A stretch of DNA of 64,000 bases from NCBI GenBank assembly GCA_020850755.1, contig JADZEB010000004.1, positions 1 to 64,000 on the forward strand, written 5' to 3'. The translations under genes and the position numbers were made by a program. Positions 44,687 to 53,969 of this stretch are shown here, piece after piece; the first letter of the stretch is position 1, and every line of letters begins with the position of its first letter. The notes beneath the pieces are model-generated. The model saw nothing but the letters and a program-made list of their open reading frames with translations, was not told the DNA's origin and did no database searches. The DNA is from Alphaproteobacteria bacterium (GTDB lineage Bacteria; Pseudomonadota; Alphaproteobacteria; Acetobacterales; Acetobacteraceae).

Positions 44687-45694
44687 ATGGCCATCAGCCG
44701 TCGCCAAAGCCTCGTTACCCTGTCCGCGCTTGCCGCCGCGCCGCTTGGTGCGCCCTTGCTGGTCCGCCGCGCCCGCGCGCAGGGCGCCACGGCGCAGCCG
44801 CGCTATCCCGTGGCGCAGGTCGCGCTGGTGAGCCATTCCAGCCCCGGCGGCGGCTCGGACGTCATGGCGCGCGAGATGCTTCGCTACCTGCCTGCCATCA
44901 TGGGCGTGACGATGGTGGTCGAGAACGTCACCGGCGGGTCGAGCGCGCGGGCAATCACGCGCGTGGCCACCGCACCTACCGACGGCTCGGTGCTCTATGT
45001 CACGACGCCCACCTATATCAACACCTCGCTCCTGTCCCGCCCGCCGCACGGCTACGACACGCTCGATGCGGTGGTGAACATGTTCTTCGACCCGCAATAC
45101 CTGTTCGTGCGCGCGGGAAGCCCCTATCGCAGCGTGGCCGACCTGATCGCGGCGGGCCGCGCGGCCGGCGCGCGGCAGCGCTGGGGCGCCACCACGCCGG
45201 GCGGGCTTGAGCGCCAGACCATGGAGCAGCTGCGCCGCGCCACCGGTGTCAATGCCACCGTGGTGACGCATGATGGCGGCGGCGACCAGCTCATCAACGT
45301 GCTCAATGGCAGCCTCGAGGTCGGCATCGGCGAGATGCAGGAGCTTGGCGGCCAGGTGGAGGCACGCAAGGTGCGCCTGCTGGCCGTGCTGACGCCGCAG
45401 CGTGTCGCCGTCACCCCCGATGTGCCCACCGGCAAGGAACAGGGCATCGACCTGGTCGCCGAGAAGTTCCGCGGCCTTGCCGGCCCCAAGGGCATGGCCG
45501 CCGAGGCGGTGAAGGCGTGGGAAGCAGCGATCCCGCGCCTGCTCGCAGAACCCGGCTTCAAGACCTGGTACGAACGCGGGGCGCTGGTGCCCGCCTTCCA
45601 GCCACAGGCCGAGGCCCAGGCAGCGCGCGATCGCTTCGTGGCGGAACAGCGGGCCTTCTTCGCCCAGTTCAACATCGCCCCGGCACGCCGCTAG
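44687..45694 (+). CDS. TctC/Bug-family solute-binding protein, copy 1
   Basis: 335 residues; periplasmic binding protein for tripartite tricarboxylate transporters. The start MAISRRQSLVTLSALAAAP has a twin-arginine-like pattern; a GTG nine bases upstream is also possible. The mature protein has the family phrases ALVSHSSPGGGSDVMAREMLRYLP, MVVENVTGGSSARAI, VTTPTYINTSLL and VVTHDGGGDQLINVLNGSLEVGIGE. It is highly similar to the next gene in order and phrasing, so both arose by duplication. The 289 bp upstream hold no gene. Confidence 0.88.
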   Translation: MAISRRQSLVTLSALAAAPLGAPLLVRRARAQGATAQPRYPVAQVALVSHSSPGGGSDVMAREMLRYLPAIMGVTMVVENVTGGSSARAITRVATAPTDGSVLYVTTPTYINTSLLSRPPHGYDTLDAVVNMFFDPQYLFVRAGSPYRSVADLIAAGRAAGARQRWGATTPGGLERQTMEQLRRATGVNATVVTHDGGGDQLINVLNGSLEVGIGEMQELGGQVEARKVRLLAVLTPQRVAVTPDVPTGKEQGIDLVAEKFRGLAGPKGMAAEAVKAWEAAIPRLLAEPGFKTWYERGALVPAFQPQAEAQAARDRFVAEQRAFFAQFNIAPARR

Positions 45695-45745
45695 GACGAA
45701 ACCCGGCCGACGGCGCCGCCGCGCGGGCAAGGCCCAACAGGCGCC

Positions 45746-45775
45746 TTGTCTGGCGGGGGCCTCGCGCCCTATATA
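45746..45775 (+). promoter_or_regulatory. Candidate promoter of second TctC gene
   Basis: TTGTCT, 18-base spacer, TATATA, ending 65 bp before the ATG. It is a fair sigma-70-like match in an otherwise GC-rich spacer. Confidence 0.45.
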
Positions 45776-45840
45776 CGGGCTCACTTCGTACGAACCGCGA
45801 GCAACGCGGACCGATACACGATACGCAAGGGAGGATTGTC

Positions 45841-46839
45841 ATGACCATCAGCCGTCGCCGCGCCCTCAGCACGCTTGCGCTCGTTCCAGCGGGCCTTGCC
45901 ATGCCGGGCATCGTCCGCGCCCAGAACGCCCCTGCCGCGGGCGTGCCCCGCTACCCCGTGCCCCATGTCACGCTGATCACCCATTCCTCTCCCGGTGGCG
46001 GCGGCGATGTGATGGGCCGCGAGATGATCAAGCACCTGCCGCAGATCATGGGCGTCACGATGGCGGTGGAGAATGTCTCGGGTGCGGCCGGCGCGCGCGC
46101 GATGACGCGCATCGCCACCGGCCCGACCGACGGCTCGGTGGTCTACATCACCACGCCGACGCACGTGAACACGGCGATCATGTCGCGTCCGCCGCACGGC
46201 CTCGAGCATCTCCAGGCGCTGGTGAACATCTTCTTCGACCCGCAGTACCTGATGGTGCGCAACGAGAGCCCCCACAAGACCGCGGCCGAGATGATCGCCG
46301 CCGCGCGCGCCAATCCGGGCCGCCAGCGCTGGGGCGCGACGCTGCCTTCGGCGCTCGAGCGCCAGCTGGTCGAGCAGGTCAAGCGCGCCGCCAGCATCAA
46401 CGTCACCGCCGTTACCCATGATGGCGGCGGCGACATGCTGATCAACGTGCTGAATGGCAGCCTGGAATGCGGCATCGGCGAGTTGCAGGAAGTGCTCGGC
46501 CAGATCGAGGCCCGCCGCCTGCGGCTGATCGGCGTGTTCGCCCCGCAGCGCGTGCCGGCGACGCCGGACGTGCCCACCATGCGCGAGCAGGGCGTGAACA
46601 TCGTCGCCGAGAAGTTCCGCGGCCTCGCCACCGCCAGGAACTTCAGCCCGGCCGCGATCGCGGCCTGGGAGGCGGCGATCCCCAAGCTGGTCGAGGTACC
46701 GGCCTTCAAGGACTGGATCACCAAGAGCGCGCTCGTGAACGCGTTCATGAAGCACGAGGAGGCCAAGGCCTTCGAGGCCCGCTTCGTGGCCAGCCAGCGC
46801 GAGTTCTTCCGCGAGATGGGCATCACCACGCGCGGCTAG
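45841..46839 (+). CDS. TctC/Bug-family solute-binding protein, copy 2
   Basis: 332 residues. MTISRRRALSTLALVPAGLAMPGIVRAQ is the signal, again with a twin-arginine-like start. The mature part parallels copy 1 (LITHSSPGGGGDVMGREMIKHLP; VTHDGGGDMLINVLNGSLECGIGE). An AAGGGAGG ribosome site lies before the ATG. It is followed by the TctB and TctA genes, and probably delivers substrate to them. The ligand (a carboxylate by family) is not identified. Confidence 0.9.
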   Translation: MTISRRRALSTLALVPAGLAMPGIVRAQNAPAAGVPRYPVPHVTLITHSSPGGGGDVMGREMIKHLPQIMGVTMAVENVSGAAGARAMTRIATGPTDGSVVYITTPTHVNTAIMSRPPHGLEHLQALVNIFFDPQYLMVRNESPHKTAAEMIAAARANPGRQRWGATLPSALERQLVEQVKRAASINVTAVTHDGGGDMLINVLNGSLECGIGELQEVLGQIEARRLRLIGVFAPQRVPATPDVPTMREQGVNIVAEKFRGLATARNFSPAAIAAWEAAIPKLVEVPAFKDWITKSALVNAFMKHEEAKAFEARFVASQREFFREMGITTRG

Positions 46840-46884
46840 CAGGACCGGCAGGCACCGCCAGGCAGCAGGAACGGGAACCGCGCG

Positions 46885-47373
46885 GTGACCGAGCGCACCC
46901 ATACGCGCCGCGACCTCGTCAGCGGCATCGTCATGCTTGGCGTTGCCGGTCTCTACTGGATCGAGGCCGGCAAGCTCGAGATCTCGTTCCTCGATGACGA
47001 GGTCACGGTGCGGGGCTTCCCGAACCTGCTCGCCTATGCGCTCGGGCTGTTCGCGATCGCGCTGATCGTGCAGAGCGTCATCGTCCTGGTGCGCCACCGC
47101 CCACCGGCCGGGGAGTCGCTGGCCGATCCGGAGACGCGGCGGCGGCACGGCATGGCGATCGGCCTGCTGGCCTTCGCCGTGGGCTATGTGCTGCTGGCGC
47201 CGATCATCGGCTATGTGCTGGCGGCAACGCTGCTGATCGCCGCTGCGGTCTGGTGGCAGGGCGCCAGGCTGCACTGGACCATCATCCCGGCCGCCCTTGC
47301 CGGCGCGATCGTGCTGTGGGCGGTGTTCGTGCGCCTGCTGGGCATCCAGCTTCCGCCGGGCCTGTGGTTCTGA
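46885..47373 (+). CDS. TctB small membrane subunit of tripartite tricarboxylate transporter
   Basis: 162 residues, GTG start at 46885. Four membrane helices are expected, at about 12-30, 46-68, 86-106 and 128-150 (GIVMLGVAGLYWIEAGKL; FPNLLAYALGLFAIALIVQ; AIGLLAFAVGYVLLAPIIG; IIPAALAGAIVLWAVFVRLL). Sequence conservation is low in TctB, so the call rests mainly on topology, size and position between TctC and TctA. Confidence 0.85.
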   Translation: MTERTHTRRDLVSGIVMLGVAGLYWIEAGKLEISFLDDEVTVRGFPNLLAYALGLFAIALIVQSVIVLVRHRPPAGESLADPETRRRHGMAIGLLAFAVGYVLLAPIIGYVLAATLLIAAAVWWQGARLHWTIIPAALAGAIVLWAVFVRLLGIQLPPGLWF

Positions 47374-47479
47374 GCCTTGCCACGCCGCGCGTTGGCCGCC
47401 GCGCGCGCCGGGCAGCGCACGCCGGCAGCATGCTTGCCGCCACCCCATCGCCCGAGGGCCGCATGACCGGACCGCTTCG

Positions 47480-48991
47480 ATGACCGGCCTTTCCGTCGCC
47501 TGGACCACGCTGACCGGCACATGGGCCCTGCCCGCCGCGCTGATGGGACTGGTATGGGGCATCATCGGCGGGGCGCTGCCGGGCATCTCCGCCTCGATCA
47601 CGATCGCGCTCCTGCTGCCCTTCACCTTCGGGCTCGACCCCACCATCGCGATCATCATGCTGGCCTCGGCCTATGTCGGGGCGGAGTATGGCGGCTCGAT
47701 CCCGGCGATCCTGATCCGCACGCCCGGCACCAACTCGGCGGCCGCGACCGCGATCGACGGCTACGAGATGCACAAGCAGGGCCGCTCGGGCGAGGCGCTG
47801 GGCCTGTCGCTGGTCGCCGGCACGATCGGCGGGCTGATCGGCATCTTCATGCTGATCCTGCTGGCCGAGCCGCTGGCCGATATCGCGCTGGCCTTCACCC
47901 CGCCGGCCTATTTCTCGCTCGGCCTGCTTGGCCTGTCGGTGATCGCGACACTGTCCGAGGGCTCGATGATCAAGGGCTTCATCACCGGCACGCTCGGCCT
48001 GATGATCGCCTCGGTCGGGCCCGATCCCGTCTCGGGCGTGACGCGCTTTACCTATGACAGCCCCGAGCTTCTGGGCGGCATCCGCCCGATCGTGGTGATG
48101 ATCGGCATCTTCGCCGTGGCCGAGCTTCTGTCCCAGGCCGGCCAGCCGCCCTGGGACCGCTCCTCGGCGCAGACGCGGATCAAGCTGCCGTCGCTGCGCA
48201 CGCTCTGGAGCCTCAAGCGCAGCCTGCTGCTCGGCTCCGGCATCGGCGTGTTCGAGGGCGTCACGCCGGGCGCCGGCGGCACGGTCGCGGCCTTCCTGTC
48301 CTACAACGAGGCCAAGCGCTGGTCGGCCAATCCCGAGCTGTTCGGCAAGGGCAGCCCGGAGGCGATCGTCGCCCCGGAAGCCGCCAACAACACGGTCGCG
48401 GGCACGGCGCTGGTGCCGACCATGTCCTTCGGCATTCCCGGCTCGAACTCGACCGCGATCCTGCTCGGCGGCATGCTGCTGCACGGGCTCCAGCCCGGCC
48501 CGATGCTGTTCGAGAAGCACCCCGATTTCGTCTATGGCGTGTTCTCGGGCCTGGTGATGGCGAACCTGCTGCAGTTCCCGGTCGGCATCATCATCCTCAC
48601 GCCCTGCATCTGGCTGGTGAACCGGCCGAAGCCCTGGCTGATGTCCTACATCCTGGCGCTGGTGCTGACCGGCGTCTATGCGGTCGATCACAGCCTGTTC
48701 GATGTGGCGCTGTGCATCTTCTTCGGTGTGCTCGGCTATCTGATGCGCCTGTTCGGCTATCCGTTCCTGCCGATGGTGCTGGGCGTGATCCTGGGCAGGC
48801 TGGTGGAAAGCCAGTATCGCCGCGCGCTGGCCATTTCCGGCGGCGAGCATGCGATCTTCGTCACCGACCCGATCTCGCTCGGGCTGCTCATCGCCTGCGC
48901 ACTGCTGGTGAGCTACTCGCTCTACACCACCTACCTCCGGCCAGCACGCGATGCGGCCGAGGCCCGGCCCGAAAGCCCCTCGACCAACTAG
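47480..48991 (+). CDS. TctA large membrane subunit of tripartite tricarboxylate transporter
   Basis: 503 residues with about 12 membrane helices. Family signatures are GLVWGIIGGALPGISASITIALLLPFTFGLDP, YGGSIPAILIRTPGTNSAAATAIDGYEMHKQG, GVFEGVTPGAGGTVAAFLSYNEAKRW and APEAANNTVAGTALVPTMSFGIPGS. It forms the secondary active carboxylate importer with TctB and one or both TctC proteins. The ATG at 47480 starts just after GACCGCTTCG; a longer frame extends upstream but without similarity. Confidence 0.95.
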   Translation: MTGLSVAWTTLTGTWALPAALMGLVWGIIGGALPGISASITIALLLPFTFGLDPTIAIIMLASAYVGAEYGGSIPAILIRTPGTNSAAATAIDGYEMHKQGRSGEALGLSLVAGTIGGLIGIFMLILLAEPLADIALAFTPPAYFSLGLLGLSVIATLSEGSMIKGFITGTLGLMIASVGPDPVSGVTRFTYDSPELLGGIRPIVVMIGIFAVAELLSQAGQPPWDRSSAQTRIKLPSLRTLWSLKRSLLLGSGIGVFEGVTPGAGGTVAAFLSYNEAKRWSANPELFGKGSPEAIVAPEAANNTVAGTALVPTMSFGIPGSNSTAILLGGMLLHGLQPGPMLFEKHPDFVYGVFSGLVMANLLQFPVGIIILTPCIWLVNRPKPWLMSYILALVLTGVYAVDHSLFDVALCIFFGVLGYLMRLFGYPFLPMVLGVILGRLVESQYRRALAISGGEHAIFVTDPISLGLLIACALLVSYSLYTTYLRPARDAAEARPESPSTN

Positions 48992-49040
48992 GGCCCCTCG
49001 ACCAACCATGGCAAGGCGCGGCGCCCCGCGCGTGGGCCGG

Positions 49041-50285
49041 CTACTCCGCGGCTGATTTCTTGCCCGCCGCCGCGGGCGCCGGGCCGAGCACGCCAGCCGC
49101 GCGCAAGGCGGCGATACGCTCTGCATCGTAGCCGATCGCGCCCAGCACGCTTTCCGTATCCGAGCCGAGCGGGCCGCAGGCGCGGTGCGCCACCTGCTCG
49201 CCCTCCCACTGCACCGGGCAGGCGATCATGCGGATGCGTCCCTCGCTGTGGTGCTCGACCTCGACGATGCGCCCGCGCTCGGCCAGGAACGGGTTCTCGA
49301 GCGCCTGCTTTATGTCATAGACGGGCGCGCAAGGCACCTTGGCCGCGAACGCCTTGAGCCAGTCGGCTGTGTCGCGCGTGAGCAGCTCGGCCTCGACCAT
49401 CGCCGCCATGCGTTCGCGATTGGTCTTGCGCGCGGCGAAGGTGGCGAAATCGGGATCGCTGCCCCATTCCGGATGGCCGAGTTCGGCCGCCAGGATCGGC
49501 CAGAACTTCTCCTTGTTGCACATGATGAACAGCCAGCCGTCGCGGGTGCGGAAAAGCTGGCATGGGCCGAGCGTCGGGTGGCCCGAGCGCGGCTCGCGTC
49601 CCTGCACGAAGCCGTCGTTCAAATACCAGGTGGCGAGATAGTTCAGGTTGGACAGGCCGAGATCGAACAGGGAGGTGTCGATGTCGCGCCCGATGCCCGA
49701 GGCGCGCGCCGAGACGATGCCGGCCAGCAAGGCCATGGCCGAGGCGACCCCGGTGCCGAAATCGACGATCGAGAGGCCGAAGCGCGAGGGCGGCGCATCC
49801 GGCTCGCCGGTGAGCGAGAAGTAGCCCGCTTCCGCCTGCATCAGATAGTCGAAGCCCGGCCAGTCGGCGCGGCTGCCGCTCCGGCCATAGGCGGAAAGAT
49901 GGGCGCAGACGATGCGCGGGTTCACGCCCTTGAGCGCATCGTAGGTGACGCCGAGCCGGGCCGGCACATCGCCGCGCAGATTGTCGGCCACTGCATCGGC
50001 GGTGCGGACGAGATCGTGGAACACGGCCCTGCCCTCGGGCCGGCGCAGATCGAGGGCGACGCTTTTCTTGTTGCGGTTGAAGGTCTGGAAGAACTCGGAA
50101 TCGCGGCCCTCGAAGAAGAAGGGGCCGACACCGCGGCTCATGTCGCCGCCATCATGCGGGGTCTCGATCTTGACCAGCTCGGCGCCGAGATCGGCCAGCA
50201 TCATGCTGCCCCAGGGGCCGGCGCCATACTGCTCGACCGCGATGATGCGCACGCCGGAAAGCGGCGGGGCGGGATTGCCGGGCAT
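49041..50285 (-). CDS. CoA transferase, CaiB/BaiF family (type III)
   Basis: 414 residues. Family type III CoA transferases move CoA between carboxylic acids. It begins PPLSGVRIIAVEQYGAGPWGSMMLADLGAELVKIE, then RNKKSVALDLRRPEGR, CAHLSAYGRSG and the motif GLSIVDFGTGVASAMALL containing the likely catalytic Asp. The C-terminal ends in Ala-rich tail. It lies 61 bp downstream of the acyl-CoA dehydrogenase on the same strand, and beside the TctA transporter, consistent with uptake and CoA activation of a carboxylate; the substrate is inferred only. Confidence 0.92.
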   Translation of the reverse strand: MPGNPAPPLSGVRIIAVEQYGAGPWGSMMLADLGAELVKIETPHDGGDMSRGVGPFFFEGRDSEFFQTFNRNKKSVALDLRRPEGRAVFHDLVRTADAVADNLRGDVPARLGVTYDALKGVNPRIVCAHLSAYGRSGSRADWPGFDYLMQAEAGYFSLTGEPDAPPSRFGLSIVDFGTGVASAMALLAGIVSARASGIGRDIDTSLFDLGLSNLNYLATWYLNDGFVQGREPRSGHPTLGPCQLFRTRDGWLFIMCNKEKFWPILAAELGHPEWGSDPDFATFAARKTNRERMAAMVEAELLTRDTADWLKAFAAKVPCAPVYDIKQALENPFLAERGRIVEVEHHSEGRIRMIACPVQWEGEQVAHRACGPLGSDTESVLGAIGYDAERIAALRAAGVLGPAPAAAGKKSAAE

Positions 50286-50346
50286 GCTGCCCTCCCTTGG
50301 CGTTCAGGCTTGGCCTCGGCCATCGTCCTGGCCGGCCGCGAGCCTG

Positions 50347-51516
50347 TCAGATCGCGAAGCGCTTCTGCAACTGGCGCGTGATAATCAGGCGCTGCAACTC
50401 GTTGGTGCCCTCGCCAATACACAGCAGCGGGCTGTCGCGATAGTAGCGCTCGACATCGAATTCGACCGAATAGCTGTAGCCGCCGTGGATCCGCATGGCG
50501 TCGATCGAGTTGGAAAGCGCGGCCTCGGTGGCATAGAGCTTGGCCATGCCGGCTTCCATGTCGCAGCGCTCGCCCTTCTCGTAGGCGAGCGATGCCTGCT
50601 CGACCAGCAGGCGCGCGGCCTCGACGCGGGTGGCCATGTCGGCCAGCTTCAGCGCCACCGCCTGGTGCTCGATGATCGGCTTGCCGAAGGTCTGGCGCTG
50701 CTGGGCGTAGCGCAGCGCGTCATGCAGCGCGGCGCGCGCCACGCCCACGCCGCGCGCGGCAACGTTGATGCGCCCGAGTTCGAGCCCCTGCAGCACCATC
50801 TGCAGGCCCTTGCCCTCCACGCCCCCGATCAGGTTCTCGGCCGGGACGCGGCAATTGTCGAACACGAGCTCGGCCGAGTCGACGCCCTTGTAGCCGAGCT
50901 TCTTGAGCTTCTTCGAATGCGTGAAACCCGGCCCCTTCTCGATCAGGAGCAGGCTCATGCCCTTGTGCTTGGGCTGTGCCGCCGGATCGGTCTTGACCAG
51001 CACGCCGAAGCAGGTGCCGACCACCCCGTTCGTGATCCAGGTCTTGGTGCCGTTGACGATGTAGTGCTCGCCCTCGCGCCTGGCGACGGTGCGGATGCCC
51101 TGCAGGTCGGTGCCGGCATCGGGTTCGGTCAGGCCGATGCCGCCGCGGATCTCGCCCGAGGCGAACCTGGGCAGCCACTTCGCCTTCTGCTCGGGCGTGC
51201 CGCTGCGCTCCACCGCCGTTGCCATGATCAGGTGGCTGTTGAAGATGCCGGTGAGCGACATCCACACCGCCGCCACCTTCTCCACCACCTTGGCATAGAC
51301 CGGTGCCGACAGGCCGAGCCCGCCATATTCCGGGGCGATGGTCGCTCCCATCAGCCCCATCTCGGCCATGCGGTCGGCGATGGCCTTCGGATACTCGTCG
51401 GCATGGTCGAGCCGCTTCACATGCGGGCGCACCTCGCGCTCGAGGAACTTGTCCACGGCATCGAGGATCATGCTGTCCTGTTCGGCGTTGCTGTCGGCTG
51501 GCATGGTGCCGCTCAT
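50347..51516 (-). CDS. Acyl-CoA dehydrogenase
   Basis: 389 residues, FAD-dependent alpha,beta-oxidation of acyl-CoA. N-terminal helical domain, then GIGLTEPDAGTDLQGIRTVARREG, NGTKTWITNG, LGYKGVDSAELVFDNCRVP, and the C-terminal active-site region GGYSYSVEFDVERYYRDS with CIGEGTNELQRLII, where the Glu in GEGT is the expected catalytic base. It lies just upstream of the CoA transferase on the same strand, a common pairing. Confidence 0.95.
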   Translation of the reverse strand: MSGTMPADSNAEQDSMILDAVDKFLEREVRPHVKRLDHADEYPKAIADRMAEMGLMGATIAPEYGGLGLSAPVYAKVVEKVAAVWMSLTGIFNSHLIMATAVERSGTPEQKAKWLPRFASGEIRGGIGLTEPDAGTDLQGIRTVARREGEHYIVNGTKTWITNGVVGTCFGVLVKTDPAAQPKHKGMSLLLIEKGPGFTHSKKLKKLGYKGVDSAELVFDNCRVPAENLIGGVEGKGLQMVLQGLELGRINVAARGVGVARAALHDALRYAQQRQTFGKPIIEHQAVALKLADMATRVEAARLLVEQASLAYEKGERCDMEAGMAKLYATEAALSNSIDAMRIHGGYSYSVEFDVERYYRDSPLLCIGEGTNELQRLIITRQLQKRFAI

Positions 51517-51741
51517 CCTTGGGTTTCGTGGCTGCGCGACCCGGCGCGGGCGCGGATCAATTCCCGCCGGCAGTGGATGGACAATCGCGCCCCGCTCCGC
51601 GATCGCGCTGCCGGACGCTATGGACAGGGGCGCGAAGCGTCAAGGCGTCTGGCTTTACAGGCGCGGGCGCTGCCCTATGATCCGCGGCCTTCGGCGCACG
51701 CAGGCGCCATCCCGACACGAGAGCGCAGAGACCCGAGAGCC

Positions 51742-52860
51742 ATGAGCGATCCCGCCAAGTCCGCCGGCAAATCCCCGACGCACCGCACCGCCTCGCTGGG
51801 CGCCTCCGTGCTCGGCCCGGCGCCGGAGGGGCTGCCGCCCTCGGCGGTGCCGGTGGCCGCCTATGGCTCGGTGACGCACCCGGACATCCTCGCCGCGATC
51901 CAGGATGGCGAGCGTTATCCCAAGAATTTCCGCGTCCTGCCGATGGAAGGCGTGCCCCGCGTCGAGGCCGATGCGGAAGCCGCGAACGACCTCGCCCATC
52001 CGGCCCTGCCGGGCGAGGCGCCGGCCGACACGGTGGCGCGCATCGAGGCCAAGGCCAGGCGCATCGAAACCCCCTGCGCCGAGGGCAGCCTGGTCTGGCG
52101 CGATTTCGGCGGCGAGGGCAAGCCGGTGCTGCTCCTGCTGCATGGCGGCTTCGGCTCGTGGATGCACTGGCTGCGCAACGTGCTGCCGCTCTCGCGCCAT
52201 TTCCGCGTCATCGCACTCGACAGCCCCGGCCTCGGCGACAGCGCCTCGGCCCCGCCCGGCTATACCGCCGAGAGCCTGACCGAGATCATCGTCGCCGGGA
52301 TCGAGCGCATCCTGCCCGCCGGCACACGCTTCCATGTCGCCGGCTTCTCCTTCGGCGGGCTTCTGGGCGGGCATGTCGCCGCCTGGGGCGGCGATCGTTG
52401 CGCGAGCTACACCTTCATCGGCCCGGGCGGGCTCGGGCTGAAGCGTGGCCTGCACCTGCCTTTGCTCAAGTGGCGCGCGGTCGACAGCGAGGAGGAGCGG
52501 CTGGCCGTGAACCGCGAGAACCTGATGCGGTTCATGTTCGTCAACGACTCCTCGGCCGATCCCCTGGCGGTGTGGATCCAGACCCGCAACACCGAGAAGG
52601 CGCGCACGAAAAGCCGCCCGATCGCCGCCTCCGACACGCTGGCGCGCCGGCTGCCGCATGTGCAGGCGCGCAAGGTCGGCGCCTGGGGCGACCGGGATCT
52701 CAGCGCCTGGCCCTATCTCGAGGAGCGGCGCAAGCTGGTCGAGGCAAGCGGCGGACGCTTCGTCATCATCCCGAACAGCGGCCACTGGGCGATGTACGAG
52801 CAGCCGGCGCATGTGAACGCGCTGATCCGGCGCAACGCGCTCGGCGCCGGCTACGGCTGA
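51742..52860 (+). CDS. Alpha/beta hydrolase
   Basis: 372 residues. After an N-terminal region of about 110 residues with no clear family (MSDPAKSAGKSPTHRTAS onward), the alpha/beta hydrolase core appears: LLLLHGGFGSWMHWLRNV (oxyanion-hole HG), LDSPGLGDS, nucleophile elbow AGFSFGGLLGGH and the late His in NSGHWAMYEQP. Its substrate is unknown. It diverges from the acyl-CoA dehydrogenase over about 225 bp without a gene. Confidence 0.87.
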   Translation: MSDPAKSAGKSPTHRTASLGASVLGPAPEGLPPSAVPVAAYGSVTHPDILAAIQDGERYPKNFRVLPMEGVPRVEADAEAANDLAHPALPGEAPADTVARIEAKARRIETPCAEGSLVWRDFGGEGKPVLLLLHGGFGSWMHWLRNVLPLSRHFRVIALDSPGLGDSASAPPGYTAESLTEIIVAGIERILPAGTRFHVAGFSFGGLLGGHVAAWGGDRCASYTFIGPGGLGLKRGLHLPLLKWRAVDSEEERLAVNRENLMRFMFVNDSSADPLAVWIQTRNTEKARTKSRPIAASDTLARRLPHVQARKVGAWGDRDLSAWPYLEERRKLVEASGGRFVIIPNSGHWAMYEQPAHVNALIRRNALGAGYG

Positions 52861-52891
52861 GACGCTGGCGGCGGGCGCGGAAAGGCGGCTC

Positions 52892-53440
52892 ATGTTCAAC
52901 CCTGCCGCCGCGCCGCGCATCGAGACCGAAAGGCTGGTCCTGCGCCCCTGGCGGGCCGGCGATTTCGACGCCTACGCCGCCTTGTCGGCCGATGCCGAGG
53001 TGATGCGACACCTCGGCATCCCGCCCGGTTTCGGCAGGCCGCAGACGCGCGCCGAAGCCTGGCGGAGCTTGGCCGGCGTGATCGGGCACTGGGCCTTGCG
53101 CGGCTATGGCTTGTGGGCAGTGGAGGAGCGTGGCGGCGGCGCGCTGGCCGGGCGTGTCGGCGTGCTGAACCCCGAGGGCTGGCCGGCGATGGAGATCGCC
53201 TGGACGCTCGCCCGCCCCTTCTGGGGCAAGGGCTACGCCACCGAGGCAGCGCGCGCGGCGCGCGCCTGGGCGCAGGAAAGGCTCGCGCCCGAGCGGCTGA
53301 TCAGCATGATCCATGCTGGGAACCTACGCTCGCGCCGGGTGGCCGAGCGGCTCGGCTGCTGGGCGGAAGGCGAGATCGACCTCAACGGCGTGCCGGTGAC
53401 GATGTGGGTGCATCCCCGCCCCGGCGCCGCCTTCGCCTGA
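52892..53440 (+). CDS. GNAT family N-acetyltransferase (RimJ/RimL-like)
   Basis: 182 residues. Starts PRIETERLVLRPWRAGDFDAYAAL, the typical RimJ/RimL beginning, with the acetyl-CoA-binding segment EIAWTLARPFWGKGYATEAARAARAWA and the C-terminal NLRSRRVAERLGC. Substrate amine unknown. It lies 31 bp after the hydrolase on the same strand. Confidence 0.9.
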   Translation: MFNPAAAPRIETERLVLRPWRAGDFDAYAALSADAEVMRHLGIPPGFGRPQTRAEAWRSLAGVIGHWALRGYGLWAVEERGGGALAGRVGVLNPEGWPAMEIAWTLARPFWGKGYATEAARAARAWAQERLAPERLISMIHAGNLRSRRVAERLGCWAEGEIDLNGVPVTMWVHPRPGAAFA

Positions 53441-53468
53441 CCCTCCTTCGCCTGACCCTATTGCGCGC

Positions 53469-53807
53469 CTAGACGATGCGCGCCTCGAAGGGGGGCGTGA
53501 AATCGGCCGTCTCGATCTCGATCACCCAGAGGTCGGGATCACGCTTGAGCTGGCGGGAAACATAGGCATCGGCCTCGGGCTCGGGCACCGGGGCGGCGCC
53601 GGTCGCGCGCATCCAGGCCAGCCGCCCGTCGCTCGTGCGCATCTGGCTCAGCACCACCGCGCCGCTGCCGGCCCGCCCCAGCAGCTTGACCAGGATCGCC
53701 GCGCTGTCGGGGTCGCCCTTGCGCACCACCACGGCCGGCAGGCCGAGCATGCCGCACTGGCGCAAGGTCGCCTGCACCCAGAGCCCGCTCTTGATCCGCG
53801 CTTCCAT
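53469..53807 (-). CDS. DUF1491 family protein
   Basis: A 112-residue soluble protein beginning MEARIKSGLWVQATLRQCGM and ending VIEIETADFTPPFEARIV; the AVVVRKGDPDSAAILVKL and LWVIEIE strands are characteristic of the small alphaproteobacterial family DUF1491, of unknown function. The frame extends upstream to 54560, but the Met at 53807 is the natural start. It is convergent with the GNAT gene. Confidence 0.85.
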   Translation of the reverse strand: MEARIKSGLWVQATLRQCGMLGLPAVVVRKGDPDSAAILVKLLGRAGSGAVVLSQMRTSDGRLAWMRATGAAPVPEPEADAYVSRQLKRDPDLWVIEIETADFTPPFEARIV

Positions 53808-53969
53808 GCGCCAAGCCTTAGCACGCGCCGCGCGTGTCGCGACAGGGCACGCGGCCCGGACACGCGCGCTGCCCGGCGCTTGCTCGACACGTTGCGCATG
53901 CGTGCTATTTTCCCTGCCCCACAACCACCGCGCGAAGCCGGTATTCCGCGCCCAGCAGGACCAACCGCC

